Shown here piece by piece: positions 17,972 through 26,743 of a stretch of 64,000 nucleotides of DNA (position 1 is its first letter; each line of letters starts with the position of its first letter). This DNA comes from a bacterium. GTDB lineage: Bacteria > Sysuimicrobiota > Sysuimicrobiia > Sysuimicrobiales > Segetimicrobiaceae. The notes below the pieces were generated by a model. The model was not told the DNA's origin, made no database searches, and was given only the letters and a program-made list of their open reading frames with translations. The translations under genes and the position numbers were made by a program. Where the stretch lies: the NCBI GenBank assembly GCA_035307765.1, contig DATGHU010000034.1:124001-188000 (forward strand). Reading direction: 5' to 3'.

Positions 17972-18000
17972 ATTATACCACACCCCTGATGCACGCGCAA
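17972..18000 (-). promoter_or_regulatory. Promoter of rpmE
   Basis: Minus strand -35 TTGCGC (18000-17995), 17-base spacer, extended -10 TGGTATAAT (TATAAT at 17977-17972). Predicted leader is about 60 bases. Confidence 0.6.
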
Positions 18001-18074
18001 ACGCGGCATCGCCCTCCTTCCAAAGCGGTGGACGCCGTCGGGTTCGGCCGGGAAGGGTGTGCGGATGAGGACGG

Positions 18075-19160
18075 CTAGGGGTGCCGGTGTTCGTTCGTGG
18101 AAGCCGCGGGCGTCGTCGCCAGGACGACCAAAGGATCGCCCGGTCGCACGTACCGGGTCGGATCCTGCGGAACGCCGTTGCGCCGGACTTCAAAGAGCAG
18201 ATGCGGACCGGTGCTCCAACCGGTGCTGCCGATCCGTCCCATGAGCTGCCCCATGGCGACCCGCTCTCCGAACGAAACAAGCACCGAAGAGAGGTGGGAG
18301 TAAGTTGTCTGCAACCCGTTCCCGTGATCGACAATGACCATCCGGCCATACCCCATCATCCACCCCACGAACTGTACGATGCCGCCCCGCGCGGCGCGGA
18401 CCGGCGTGCCGAGCCGGTTGGCGATGTCGATGCCGGTGTGAAACTCCCGAGTGCCGAAGATCGGGTGAACCCGCCAACCGAACCGCGAGGTAATCTTCCC
18501 CTCGGTCGGCTGGAGCATCGCGGGCTCATCGGCCTCCGGCACCCCCATGCGAACCGGGACGGAGCGGATGGAGGTCGCGGAGATCTGCTCCCGCGTTGAG
18601 GGCGTCCGCCGCGGCGCCGTCGAGGCGGGGTGCGCACTATCTACCCCTGGAACGACAAGCACCTGCCCAGGGTGTAGCAATGCATCCAGCGAGAGGTGAT
18701 TAGCGTCCGCCAAGGTCTCCACGCGGACGCCGGCGTCGTGGGAGATTCTCCAGAGCGTCTCACCCGCGGCCACCGTATGCGTGGCGGGGGCGACGGGTAC
18801 TGCGGCGGTTTCCGGGGATGGGATCACAAGAACCTGGCCGGGATGCAGCAGCGCCCCGGGGGCGAGCCGATTGGCCGCCAGAAGAACGTCGACCGTGACC
18901 CCCGCACTCTGCGAGATCCCCCAAGGTGTCTCGCCCGGGGCCACGGTGTGGGAGCCGACGCTCGCCACGGCGGGGCCGGCCGCAGGCGTCGCGAGCGAAA
19001 GATCGCTTGACCGCAGGTGCACCACCGGCACCAACGCGGAGGGGGCGGCGGGTTTCCCGGGATCTGCTTTGGCGAGATCTAGAGGAACGGCCAGAGGAAC
19101 GGCCGCGAGGGTGAGTGCGAGCAACAAGCCTGCCACCACCAGCTGGGCGCGATCTGCCAT
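18075..19160 (-). CDS. LysM-M23 (LytM) peptidoglycan protein with an altered zinc site
   Basis: 361 aa exported protein. Residues 1-33 form a signal peptide; two LysM peptidoglycan-binding modules cover about 70-113 and 128-171 (HTVAPGETPWGISQSAGVTV; HTVAAGETLWRISHDAGVRV). A LytM/M23 domain follows from about 215 to 345. The first zinc motif is intact (H241-TGI-D245, within REFHTGIDIANRLGTPV) and YSHL (His289) is kept. The usual HLHFEVR motif reads HLLFEVR: His320 is present but the second zinc ligand is Leu322 (codon CTC at 18197-18195). It may be a non-catalytic, amidase-activating LytM protein like EnvC or NlpD rather than an active endopeptidase. Confidence 0.9.
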   Translation of the reverse strand: MADRAQLVVAGLLLALTLAAVPLAVPLDLAKADPGKPAAPSALVPVVHLRSSDLSLATPAAGPAVASVGSHTVAPGETPWGISQSAGVTVDVLLAANRLAPGALLHPGQVLVIPSPETAAVPVAPATHTVAAGETLWRISHDAGVRVETLADANHLSLDALLHPGQVLVVPGVDSAHPASTAPRRTPSTREQISATSIRSVPVRMGVPEADEPAMLQPTEGKITSRFGWRVHPIFGTREFHTGIDIANRLGTPVRAARGGIVQFVGWMMGYGRMVIVDHGNGLQTTYSHLSSVLVSFGERVAMGQLMGRIGSTGWSTGPHLLFEVRRNGVPQDPTRYVRPGDPLVVLATTPAASTNEHRHP

Positions 19161-19250
19161 GCAGGCCTCCCGAGGTTGCGCGATCCGAGATTGTTGAGGA
19201 GTTCTTGGGCTACCGAATCGCCTGTGCTGCGTGTGTGATCCGAAGCACCA

Positions 19251-19275
19251 GCAATAATGTATGCCAGATTATTGC
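19251..19275. promoter_or_regulatory. Perfect AT-rich inverted repeat, candidate operator
   Basis: GCAATAAT, nine bases, then ATTATTGC: an 8+8 bp perfect dyad in an otherwise GC-rich intergenic region, about 90 bases upstream of the LysM-M23 start and 170 bases downstream of rho. The shape fits a binding site for a dimeric regulator, or a hairpin in the 3' end of the rho transcript. No known consensus is recognised. Confidence 0.5.
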
Positions 19276-19447
19276 GAGGACTAGCCCATACGTTTGAGCC
19301 CGTGGGAGAGAATTCCTGCAACTCCGGGGGATTTTCCCGTGAACAACGCGGATACGGACGTATGTTCCCCAAAGGACCGCGAAGGAGAGCGATCGGTGTG
19401 TGTGCGAGCGCCGGACCGCGGCGGCTGCGCCGAGCTGACCCGGTCAG

Positions 19448-20707
19448 CTACGCGTCGTTGTCGCTGTTCTTAATGATCGACCGGAGGAACGCCTGGTTGT
19501 TTGGCGTCTTGCGCAAGCGGTCGAGAATCAATTCGGTCATGGCGACGGTGTCGAGCGTCTCTAGACTCTTCCGAAGCACCCAGACCTTGCGGAGTTCCTC
19601 CTCGTTCAGCAACAGCTCCTCGCGCCGCGTGCCGGAGAGCTTGATGTCGATCGCGGGGAACGTCCTGCGCTCCTGCAATTTGCGGTTGAGGTGCAACTCC
19701 ATATTGCCGGTACCCTTGAATTCCTCGTAGATGACATCGTCCATGCGGCTTCCGGTATCGATCAACGCCGTAGCGATGATCGTGATGCTCCCCCCCTCTT
19801 CGATCTTGCGCGCGGCTCCAAAAAAGCGCTTGGGACGATGGAGCGCCGCAGGGTCGAGGCCGCCGGAGAGCGTCCGACCGCTCGGGGGAATCACGAGGTT
19901 GTTGGCCCGGGAGAATCGGGTGAGGCTGTCGAGCAGAACGACGACGTCCCGCGCGCCCTCCACAAGCCGCTTTGCGCGTTCCAGCACCAGATCGGCCACC
20001 TGTACATGCTCTTCGGGCGGCCGATCGAAGGTCGACGCCACCACCTCGGCCTCCACCGACCGACGCATGTCGGTGACCTCCTCCGGCCGTTCGTCCAGAA
20101 GAAGGACCATCAGGTAAATCTCCTGATGGTTTTGCACGATGCTCTGCCCGATCTTCTTCAAGAGCATGGTCTTTCCGGCTTTGGGTGGGGACACGATCAT
20201 GGCTCGCTGGCCTTTGCCGATGGGCGAGAACAGGTCCACGATGCGAACGGTCAGGTCGCTCTGAGGCAGTTCCAGCTTGAGCCGCTCTTGCGGAAACACC
20301 GGCGTGAGTTTCTCGAAATCGGGCCGTGACCGAGCCTGTTCGGGGTCGAGCCCATTCACCGCCTCGACGCGGAGAAGCGCGTAGTACTTCTCATTGTCCT
20401 TCGGCGCACGGACCTGTCCCAGAACCTCATCCCCCACTCGAAGCCCGAAGCGCTTGATCTGTGAGGGAGAAACATAGATGTCTTCCTGGCCGGGGAGGTA
20501 GCCGCTCGTGCGGAGGAAGCCGTATCCCTCCTGCATAACCTCGAGGATCCCCGAACGAAACATCAGCCCGCTTTGCTCCGTCTGCGCCTGCAAGATCTTC
20601 ATGATCAGCTCCTGTTTGCGGTAGCGGCGAAAGTTGGGAATGCTGAGATCTTTGGCAAGATCCTGAAGCTCGTTTAGACTCTTGATTTCAAGTTCTGCGA
20701 TCGCCAC
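19448..20707 (-). CDS. rho: Transcription termination factor Rho
   Basis: 419 aa hexameric RNA helicase. It begins with the Rho-N motif [20 protein letters not shown]. The cold-shock-like RNA-binding domain shows [20 protein letters not shown]. ATPase motifs are [15 protein letters not shown] (Walker A), [16 protein letters not shown] (Walker B/catalytic Glu), and [12 protein letters not shown]. The Q-loop and R-loop region [20 protein letters not shown] is intact. No lineage-specific N-terminal insertion. The C-terminus ends in acidic NSDNDA. The order SLH protein, rho, M23 protein, rpmE runs on one strand. Confidence 0.98.
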   Translation of the reverse strand: MAIAELEIKSLNELQDLAKDLSIPNFRRYRKQELIMKILQAQTEQSGLMFRSGILEVMQEGYGFLRTSGYLPGQEDIYVSPSQIKRFGLRVGDEVLGQVRAPKDNEKYYALLRVEAVNGLDPEQARSRPDFEKLTPVFPQERLKLELPQSDLTVRIVDLFSPIGKGQRAMIVSPPKAGKTMLLKKIGQSIVQNHQEIYLMVLLLDERPEEVTDMRRSVEAEVVASTFDRPPEEHVQVADLVLERAKRLVEGARDVVVLLDSLTRFSRANNLVIPPSGRTLSGGLDPAALHRPKRFFGAARKIEEGGSITIIATALIDTGSRMDDVIYEEFKGTGNMELHLNRKLQERRTFPAIDIKLSGTRREELLLNEEELRKVWVLRKSLETLDTVAMTELILDRLRKTPNNQAFLRSIIKNSDNDA

Positions 20708-20779
20708 TACGGGCCACCTCCACGCAGTCCCATCCCATCACAAGGGGCGGCATCCGAACTTCGGACGCTGGCCCGGCGC

Positions 20780-22027
20780 TCACTGCCCGGTGGCTTCGAT
20801 ATAGCCCGCTCGACCACGGGGGCCGGTGAGCAGCATTAACACCTGATCGTTGGGCTTGAGATCACTCGGCGCCACCGCTTTGTTGTTCCGATAGACGGCG
20901 ACCTGAGGCGTCAACGCGTAGCTTTGTACCGCCTGTGTCTCGACGCTTACCGTGATATCCGTAGACCCGACCCGCACGAGCTTCCCCTTCACATAGTTGA
21001 ACTTATTCAGCGCGCCCATCACCGCCGCGATCGCCCCCGCGGATTCGCCTCGTGTCGTCGCGGCGTTCGGGTGGAAATTCCCGTCCGGCCCGGGGGGCAT
21101 AATTCCTGTATCGATCGCCACCGCGACGTACCCATGCAGGGTCGGCGGGACATCCGCCGCATCCTTGACGGACAACGGCGCGGAGGATTTTTGGGTCGCC
21201 TCCCCCTGCCGGCCCAGCGCTCTGACAAGCAGCGCCGCGAACTCCGCACGGCTCACCTGCGAATTGGGACGGAAGGTATTGTCCGGAAACGTCGCCAGCA
21301 ACCCCTTTTGAAATTGGAGGGTCACCGTCACCGAGTCGTCCTTTGCGGGCGACACCCCCATGATCTCGTACGGTCCCGGGGGAACGAATTTGTTATCCTG
21401 ATCCTTTTGGAGCCACCGGGTATCGTAGACAAACGATTTGCCGGAGGCCAGGACGAGGTTGAGGTCTCCCTGGACGAACGTCTGCCCGAGCGACCAGCGG
21501 GCCACCTCGGTGGTCCCGCGCCTAACAATAAAGTCATACTGTTGGGTAGTGGGGTATGTGAATTTTATGTCCTGCTTGCCCGAATTCGTGACTTTGAACG
21601 TCAGGTCGACAGCATCTTCGGTCCCGTACACCGCCTTGTCGGTCTCGAGGGAGTAGGTGACGTCGCCCTTCCGCACCTCGGCCTTTTGTTGTGAGACGGC
21701 ACCGGTGTTGAGCAACGCCGCGATCGCCGGTCGCACCTCCTCGGGGATCTCCGCGAGATCCTTGTAGTTCGGGATCCCTCCGGTCCCCTTGATGTCGAGC
21801 CCTAAGGCGAGTGCCTCGACCGCCCCGAGTCGGGTAATCGGCTGGCCGGGCTTGAACGTCCCGTCGGGGAATCCATGCAGCACCCCGGCCACAGACAATT
21901 TTTCGATCCCTCGCTGATTGGGATCACCCTGGATGTCCGAGAACAACGCGGCTGACGCCGGCATGACGGCGACGACCACCGCGGCGGCAAGCGCCACCGC
22001 GGCGACAGCATGACTTCGATGGATCAT
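20780..22027 (-). CDS. S-layer-homology protein with BsuPI-like insertion
   Basis: 415 aa exported protein. The ATG at 22027 has GGGAGGG upstream, and a signal peptide runs to about residue 28 (AAAVVVAVMPASAA). SLH repeats are seen near 30-75 (LSVAGVLHGFPDGTFKPGQP), 240-275 (GLLATFPDNTFRPNSQVSRA) and 290-335 (AVAIDTGIMPPGPDGNFHPN). Between the first and second lies a beta-sandwich like the BsuPI proteinase-inhibitor family (AVDLTFKVTNSGKQDIKFTY and GTTEVARWSLGQTF). A C-terminal part resembling a KOW/SH3-like strand set follows. It should bind secondary cell-wall polymer, linking this organism to SLH-anchored envelopes. Location directly upstream of rho may be coincidental. Confidence 0.82.
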   Translation of the reverse strand: MIHRSHAVAAVALAAAVVVAVMPASAALFSDIQGDPNQRGIEKLSVAGVLHGFPDGTFKPGQPITRLGAVEALALGLDIKGTGGIPNYKDLAEIPEEVRPAIAALLNTGAVSQQKAEVRKGDVTYSLETDKAVYGTEDAVDLTFKVTNSGKQDIKFTYPTTQQYDFIVRRGTTEVARWSLGQTFVQGDLNLVLASGKSFVYDTRWLQKDQDNKFVPPGPYEIMGVSPAKDDSVTVTLQFQKGLLATFPDNTFRPNSQVSRAEFAALLVRALGRQGEATQKSSAPLSVKDAADVPPTLHGYVAVAIDTGIMPPGPDGNFHPNAATTRGESAGAIAAVMGALNKFNYVKGKLVRVGSTDITVSVETQAVQSYALTPQVAVYRNNKAVAPSDLKPNDQVLMLLTGPRGRAGYIEATGQ

Positions 22028-22496
22028 TGCACACCCTCCCCGCCCATGATTCAGATACCCCAATTTCAGCTTCTCCAGGCCCCCGCCCCCCCTCGGCTCG
22101 CCGGCGCGGATTCGCCAACTGCGGTCCCGATCTCTCCTCGCGTAATCCTTCGCGTCACTCGGTTCTCAATTTAGGGAGTGGCGAGAGGACGTCACCGACG
22201 AGAGGGAGAGGTGCATGGAAACCAACTGCTCGCGGGGCCCGTCCGCTGGCTCAGATGCCGCACCACCCACGGGAAACGGCGTGTGGCGGAACGAGCTTCG
22301 GACAGGCGGCAAGACCTACCATAAAACTTTGGTCCGCGGTATTCGCCGTTGAGTCCTATTTTCCTCCCTATCCCTGCTTGGATCGTTTGCTCACTCGAAA
22401 GGGGGCGGGAGCCGCATTGATGCTGTGCAGGTACTCTTCTCATGTATACCACGCCGGATCGCGCACGGCAACAGCCGTATGTTCGGGCTCGGGCCC
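22028..22496 (-). other. Long intergenic region / leader upstream of the SLH gene
   Basis: 469 bases without a supported gene, between argS and the SLH-protein gene. A candidate promoter lies at its upstream end (22443-22471), which would give the SLH message a leader of about 400 bases. The leader includes a purine-rich stretch near 22340-22370 and GC-rich segments able to fold. Only tiny open frames (8-10 codons) occur. No known riboswitch consensus was recognised. Confidence 0.4.
22443..22471 (-). promoter_or_regulatory. Candidate promoter upstream of the SLH gene
   Basis: Minus strand -35 TTGCCG (22471-22466), 17-base spacer, -10 TATACA (22448-22443) preceded by TGG. The -35 is identical to that of the accD promoter. 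Confidence 0.5.
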
Positions 22497-24173
22497 CTAC
22501 ATTCGCTCCGCGGGGGCGACGCCGATGAGGTCCAGGGTGTTCCGCAGAACCCGCCGCGCCGCGTCGACGAGGATGAGACGCGCCGCGGTCAGCTCCGGAT
22601 CCTCCGTCAGCACCCGGCACTGAGTGTAAAAGGCGTGAAAGGCCTCCGCTAGTTCCCGCGCGAACGCGCAGAGCCGTTGGGGCTCCCGCCGGGTCCCCGC
22701 GGCGTACACGATCTCCGGGAGCATGACGGCGCGTTTGGCCAACACCCACTCCTCAGGAGCGGTGAGCTGGCCTAAGTCGGCCGCATCGGCCCGCGGGAGG
22801 CCGATCCCGACCCGCTCGGCCTCGCGAAGGATGCTACAGATTCTGGCGTGGGCGTATTGGACGTAGTAGACGGGATTGTCCGCGGATTTTCGCTGCGCCA
22901 GGGCGAAGTCGAAATCCATCGGCACGCTCGGGCTGGTCATGGTAAAGAAGAATCGAGCGGCATCGCGCCCGACCGCGTCGAGAAGATCCCGCAGCGTGAT
23001 GAACTCCCCGCTGCGCTTGCTCATCCGCACGACCTCACCCTCGTTGCGCAAACGGACGTGCTGGTACAGCAGAACCTCGAGCGACGACGGGTCCTTCCCG
23101 AGCGCCTCAAGCCCTCCCCGCACCCGGGCGACGTCTCCGATGTGGTCCACGCCCAGCACGTTGATCAGGTGGTCGAATCCGCGCGCGTACTTATCGAGAT
23201 GGTACGGGATGTCGGCGGCAAAGTAGGTCGGCCGACCGTCGCCTCGAATCATGACCCGGTCCTTGTCGTCTCCGAACTGCGTGGCGCGAAACCAGAGGGC
23301 ACCGTCTTGTTCGTAGACGACGCCGCGGCGGCGCAACTCCTCCAGCACCTGCTCCACCGCGCCGCTGGCGTGCAGGGTCCGCTCGCTGAACCAGGTGTCG
23401 AAGGTCACCCCGAAAACCTCCAGGGTCGTCCGAATATCGCTCAGCATCTCCTCGAGCGAGATCTCCTGGATCCGGGCCACCCGTGTGGGGAGATCCAAGT
23501 CGGCAATGGCGGCACCATGCGCGGCGACGATCCGGCGGCCGATCTCCGCCACGTACGCACCGCGGTACCCTTCCTCGGGGAAGACCGCCGGACGGCCGAG
23601 CGCCTCCAGGTAGGTGGCCTCCACGGAGCGGGCAAGGAGCTCAACCTGGTTTCCGTAGTCGTTCACGTAGTACTCGCGAGAAACACGGTAGCCCAACGCT
23701 TCCAGGAGGCGCGCCACTGTTTCGCCAACCGCACCGTTCCGGCCCGACCCCACCGTCAGGGGGCCCGTCGGGTTGGCGCTCACGTACTCGACGAGGACGC
23801 GCTGACCCCGGCCGATATCCGTTCCACCAAATGCGCGATCGTCGGCATAGACCCGGCGGAGCCATCGGTGGAGAAAGCTCGGCGCCAGCGACAGGTTGAG
23901 GAACCCCGGTCCGGCGAGTTCGGCCTTGCTGACCGCCTCGGAGGGAACAGGGAGGTGGCGGAGGATCGCCGTCCCCACATCCCGGGGGGAGCGCCCGAGC
24001 GTGCGCGCGAGTACGAGCGCAATGTTCGCCGCAAAATCCCCGTGCCGGGGATCCCGGGGGAGTTCCACCTCGAACCGAGGGAGCTCCGCCGGCGTGGAGG
24101 GGGGAAGATCGCCCGCGCTGACAGCGTGGCGGACGGCTTGGGCGATCAGCGCTTGGAGATCATGGGTGAGCAC
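22497..24173 (-). CDS. argS: Arginyl-tRNA synthetase
   Basis: 558 aa class I aminoacyl-tRNA synthetase. The N-terminal additional domain includes HGDFAANIALVLARTLGRSP, the catalytic domain VEYVSANPTGPLTVGSGRNG, and the KMSKS-like loop RMSKRSGEFITL (384-389). YYVNDYGNQVELLARSV and HIGDVARVRGGLEALG are family-typical. The DALR C-terminal anticodon-binding domain ends LRNTLDLIGVAPAERM. The HxGH position reads T140-V-G-S143, so neither histidine of the class I signature is present. Everything else, including length, is intact and no second argS is seen here, so it is called functional. Confidence 0.95.
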   Translation of the reverse strand: MLTHDLQALIAQAVRHAVSAGDLPPSTPAELPRFEVELPRDPRHGDFAANIALVLARTLGRSPRDVGTAILRHLPVPSEAVSKAELAGPGFLNLSLAPSFLHRWLRRVYADDRAFGGTDIGRGQRVLVEYVSANPTGPLTVGSGRNGAVGETVARLLEALGYRVSREYYVNDYGNQVELLARSVEATYLEALGRPAVFPEEGYRGAYVAEIGRRIVAAHGAAIADLDLPTRVARIQEISLEEMLSDIRTTLEVFGVTFDTWFSERTLHASGAVEQVLEELRRRGVVYEQDGALWFRATQFGDDKDRVMIRGDGRPTYFAADIPYHLDKYARGFDHLINVLGVDHIGDVARVRGGLEALGKDPSSLEVLLYQHVRLRNEGEVVRMSKRSGEFITLRDLLDAVGRDAARFFFTMTSPSVPMDFDFALAQRKSADNPVYYVQYAHARICSILREAERVGIGLPRADAADLGQLTAPEEWVLAKRAVMLPEIVYAAGTRREPQRLCAFARELAEAFHAFYTQCRVLTEDPELTAARLILVDAARRVLRNTLDLIGVAPAERM

Positions 24174-24175
24174 GT

Positions 24176-25144
24176 CTAGAGTCTGATGACGCCGGCCCGC
24201 GACATATCCTGGATATGGATCGTATCAACGAAACGGATCTGGTGCACCGCAGAGGTCATCACCAAAGAATGGGTGCGCACGCCGCCCCCGAACAACCGCA
24301 CGCCGCGAAAGAGATCACCGTCCGTGATGCCGGTTGCGGCGAATACCAGATCATTGCCCCGCACCAGGTCCTCGGTCCGAAAGATCCGGTCGGGATCACT
24401 GATGCCCATCTCCCGCGCGCGCTGACGCTCGGCGTCGTTTCGATACCAGAACCGCCCCTGGATCTCTCCCCCCAGGCACCGCAGCGCGGCCGCGGTGAGC
24501 ACTCCCTCCGGCGCCCCCCCGATGCCCATGACGGCGTGGACGCCCGGCCCGGAGACCGCCGCGGAGATTGCCGGGGCGACATCCCCGTCCGAGATCAACT
24601 TGATCCTGGCCCCCGCCCGACGGACCGCAGCGATGAGATCCGCGTGCCTCGGGCGGTCCAAGATCACCACCGTGATGTCGCTAACTCGACGGCCGAGCGC
24701 TTCCGCCAGCACTTCGAGGTTCCGCTCGGGGGGCCACCGCAGATCAACCCTCCCCGCCGCCTGCGGTGGGACGACCAGCTTTTCCATATAAATATCGGGG
24801 GCGTGGAGGATCCCACCCTTCTCCGTCACCGACACAATCGCGATGGCGTTCGGCAGGCCCTTGGCGACGAGGTTCGTCCCCTCAACGGGATCCACGGCGG
24901 CGTCCACCGTAAAGCCGCCGCCGCGGCCCACCTCTTCGCCGATGTACAGCATGGGGGCCTCATCCTGCTCCCCCTCACCGATCACGATTCGCCCCTGGAT
25001 CGTCAGCTCGTCGAGCGCCGCGCGCATCGCGGTCACGGCCGCCTTATCCGCCTGCTCAACCCGCCCTTCCCCCATGTGGCGGGCCGCGGCGATCGCCGCG
25101 GCCTCCGTCACTTTGACAATGTCGAGGGCGAGCAGGCGCTCCAT
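24176..25144 (-). CDS. glpX: Fructose-1,6-bisphosphatase class II
   Basis: 322 aa from the ATG at 25144 (MERLLALDIVKVTEAAAIAA); a start 4 codons earlier is also possible. It dephosphorylates fructose-1,6-bisphosphate in gluconeogenesis. Metal and substrate motifs: GEGEQDEAPMLYIGE, VDAAVDPVEGTNLVAKGLPN, and GIGGAPEGVLTAAALRCLGG. It lies 2 bases before argS on the transcript and 13 bases after the HtrA gene. Gluconeogenic capacity fits the glycogen and glucosylglycerate genes elsewhere in the window. Confidence 0.96.
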   Translation of the reverse strand: MERLLALDIVKVTEAAAIAAARHMGEGRVEQADKAAVTAMRAALDELTIQGRIVIGEGEQDEAPMLYIGEEVGRGGGFTVDAAVDPVEGTNLVAKGLPNAIAIVSVTEKGGILHAPDIYMEKLVVPPQAAGRVDLRWPPERNLEVLAEALGRRVSDITVVILDRPRHADLIAAVRRAGARIKLISDGDVAPAISAAVSGPGVHAVMGIGGAPEGVLTAAALRCLGGEIQGRFWYRNDAERQRAREMGISDPDRIFRTEDLVRGNDLVFAATGITDGDLFRGVRLFGGGVRTHSLVMTSAVHQIRFVDTIHIQDMSRAGVIRL

Positions 25145-25157
25145 GGGGCTCACCATA

Positions 25158-26321
25158 TCACCGGGGCTCCGCCGGCCGCTCAGCCAGCACCACGGAAACG
25201 GTCCGTGTCTGCCGGTCGCGGACGATGGTCAACGTCACCGTTTCTCCGATCTTCTTGCCGACAACATCGTGGACGAACGTATTCCAGTTGTCGATTCGAT
25301 CCCCATTTAGGCCGGTGATGATGTCGCCGGGCTCCACCCCCGCCTTGGCGGCCGGGGCGTTCGGCTCAAGCTCCCGAACGATTACCCCGTAGGTGGTCCC
25401 CAGGTTGTAGGCCTGGGCGGTCTGCGCATCCACCTCACCGCCGAAGATGACCCCGACCCAAGGCCGAATGACGCGGCCGTTGGCAATGAGCTGCTCCATC
25501 TCCCCGCGGGCCACATCGCTCGGGATCGCAAATCCGATCCCCTGGGCGTTCGGGATGATCGCGGTGTTCACGCCGATGACGTTGCCCGAGCTGTCCACCA
25601 ATGCACCGCCGCTGTTCCCGGGGTTGATCGCCGCCGAGGTCTGGATCAGGTTCTCAACAATGAGGTTCGGTAGCTCGATGTTGCGGTTCAGGGCGCTGAC
25701 CACCCCCGTCGTGACGGTGCTCCCCAGGCCAAACGGGTTGCCGATCGCGATCGTCAGTTGGCCTACCTGGAGATTCCGGCTGTCCCCCAACCGGACCGAC
25801 GGCAGGGGCTCTTTGGCAACGACCTTGACCACGGCAAGATCGGCTAGCGGGTCACGGCCGATGAGTTTTCCGGTGAGGGTTTTCCCACCGAGCAGCGTCA
25901 CCCTGATGGTCGTGGCTCCCTGCACCACGTGGTTGTTGGTGAGGATGTATCCGTCCGGTCGAACGATCACGCCGGACCCCGCCCCCTGCTGGGGGAAGAG
26001 CCCAAAGACCGTCTGAACCTGCGACTCCGTATCGATGTTGACCACGGCCGGCCGCACCTGCTTGACCACGTTGATGACGACCGATTCCTCGGGGACGACG
26101 CGGACCGTCCCACCCAACGCCGGCGGCGGGGGGGCCGCCGCGGCAAGCGGCGGGGCACTCGGTGCGATTGGGCTGGCGGAAAAGACCGGATGAAGATTCA
26201 GATACTGAGGAAGAACGACGCCCCCAAGCAGCGCGCCGATGACCGCGACCGCGATGACGGCCAGCGCCGCCGCGGGGTACCCAGCCCGCCTCGGGGGTGT
26301 ACCGGGTGATTGCATAGCCAT
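25158..26321 (-). CDS. HtrA/DegP-type membrane serine protease with PDZ domain
   Basis: 387 aa from the ATG at 26321, chosen for AGGAGGGG 6 bases upstream. One N-terminal membrane anchor (YPAAALAVIAVAVIGALLGG) is followed by a Pro/Ala-rich linker. The trypsin-like domain has the full triad: His in ILTNNHVVQGATTI, Asp in GRDPLADLAVVKV and Ser in AINPGNSGGALVDSSGNVIG. One PDZ domain follows (AAKAGVEPGDIITGLNGDRI). It is an envelope quality-control protease acting outside the membrane. It heads the htrA-glpX-argS run and is divergent from accD. Confidence 0.94.
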   Translation of the reverse strand: MAMQSPGTPPRRAGYPAAALAVIAVAVIGALLGGVVLPQYLNLHPVFSASPIAPSAPPLAAAAPPPPALGGTVRVVPEESVVINVVKQVRPAVVNIDTESQVQTVFGLFPQQGAGSGVIVRPDGYILTNNHVVQGATTIRVTLLGGKTLTGKLIGRDPLADLAVVKVVAKEPLPSVRLGDSRNLQVGQLTIAIGNPFGLGSTVTTGVVSALNRNIELPNLIVENLIQTSAAINPGNSGGALVDSSGNVIGVNTAIIPNAQGIGFAIPSDVARGEMEQLIANGRVIRPWVGVIFGGEVDAQTAQAYNLGTTYGVIVRELEPNAPAAKAGVEPGDIITGLNGDRIDNWNTFVHDVVGKKIGETVTLTIVRDRQTRTVSVVLAERPAEPR

Positions 26322-26350
26322 CACAAACCCCTCCTTTTTGGCCTCTCTTA

Positions 26351-26359
26351 ATTATAACA
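26351..26359 (-). promoter_or_regulatory. Extended -10 promoter of htrA
   Basis: Minus strand TGTTATAAT, a perfect TGn-TATAAT, about 30 bases before the htrA ATG; no convincing -35. Confidence 0.55.
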
Positions 26360-26681
26360 TCCTCTACCGGTCGACCAGTTTCACCCCCGTACTATCCTCG
26401 GCAGTGTCAAGGTCCGTACGCGACACGCGTCATGTGCGGTGGAACGCCCGGATCATAGCATATACACGGCGATCACGACCGGACTCAGTCGCAACTCTGA
26501 CATAGCGGGCAGCGGACTTCGCGAAAGGCCAGTTCGATCGCGTCCATCTCCAGTACGAACATGCTGATGCCCGACGCCCAAGATCCGGTCGAGAATTGGC
26601 CGTTCCGGTGAAACCATTTTGACCCCTCCTCGCATCCTCCGGGGCCCCATTCACGACGCACTGTCATTTCCGGCCACCCGT
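26360..26681. other. Divergent intergenic region between htrA and accD
   Basis: About 320 bases separating two divergent genes. On the minus strand a short frame ends with FREVRCPLCQSCD (26485 region), which has a CxxC-x2-C look of a tiny zinc ribbon, but it has no good start or ribosome site. No RNA family is recognised. Confidence 0.4.
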
Positions 26682-26711
26682 TTGCCGCGGTCGGGAGTCC
26701 TACGGTATAAT
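26682..26711 (+). promoter_or_regulatory. Promoter of the acc operon
   Basis: TTGCCG (26682-26687), 18-base spacer, TATAAT (26706-26711). Predicted transcription start near 26718, about 26 bases before the accD ATG. Confidence 0.7.
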
Positions 26712-26743
26712 CGAGACAATTTGAATCCCTCCCGTTCCCGGGA

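Noticed and set aside
19161-19447. A c-di-AMP (ydaO-type) riboswitch, often found before M23/LysM genes
   Set aside because: None of its conserved segments is present; only the GCAATAAT dyad stands out.
26485-26640. Short minus-strand frame ending in a CxxC-like zinc ribbon
   Set aside because: Start is unclear, length is under 50 residues and no ribosome site is seen.
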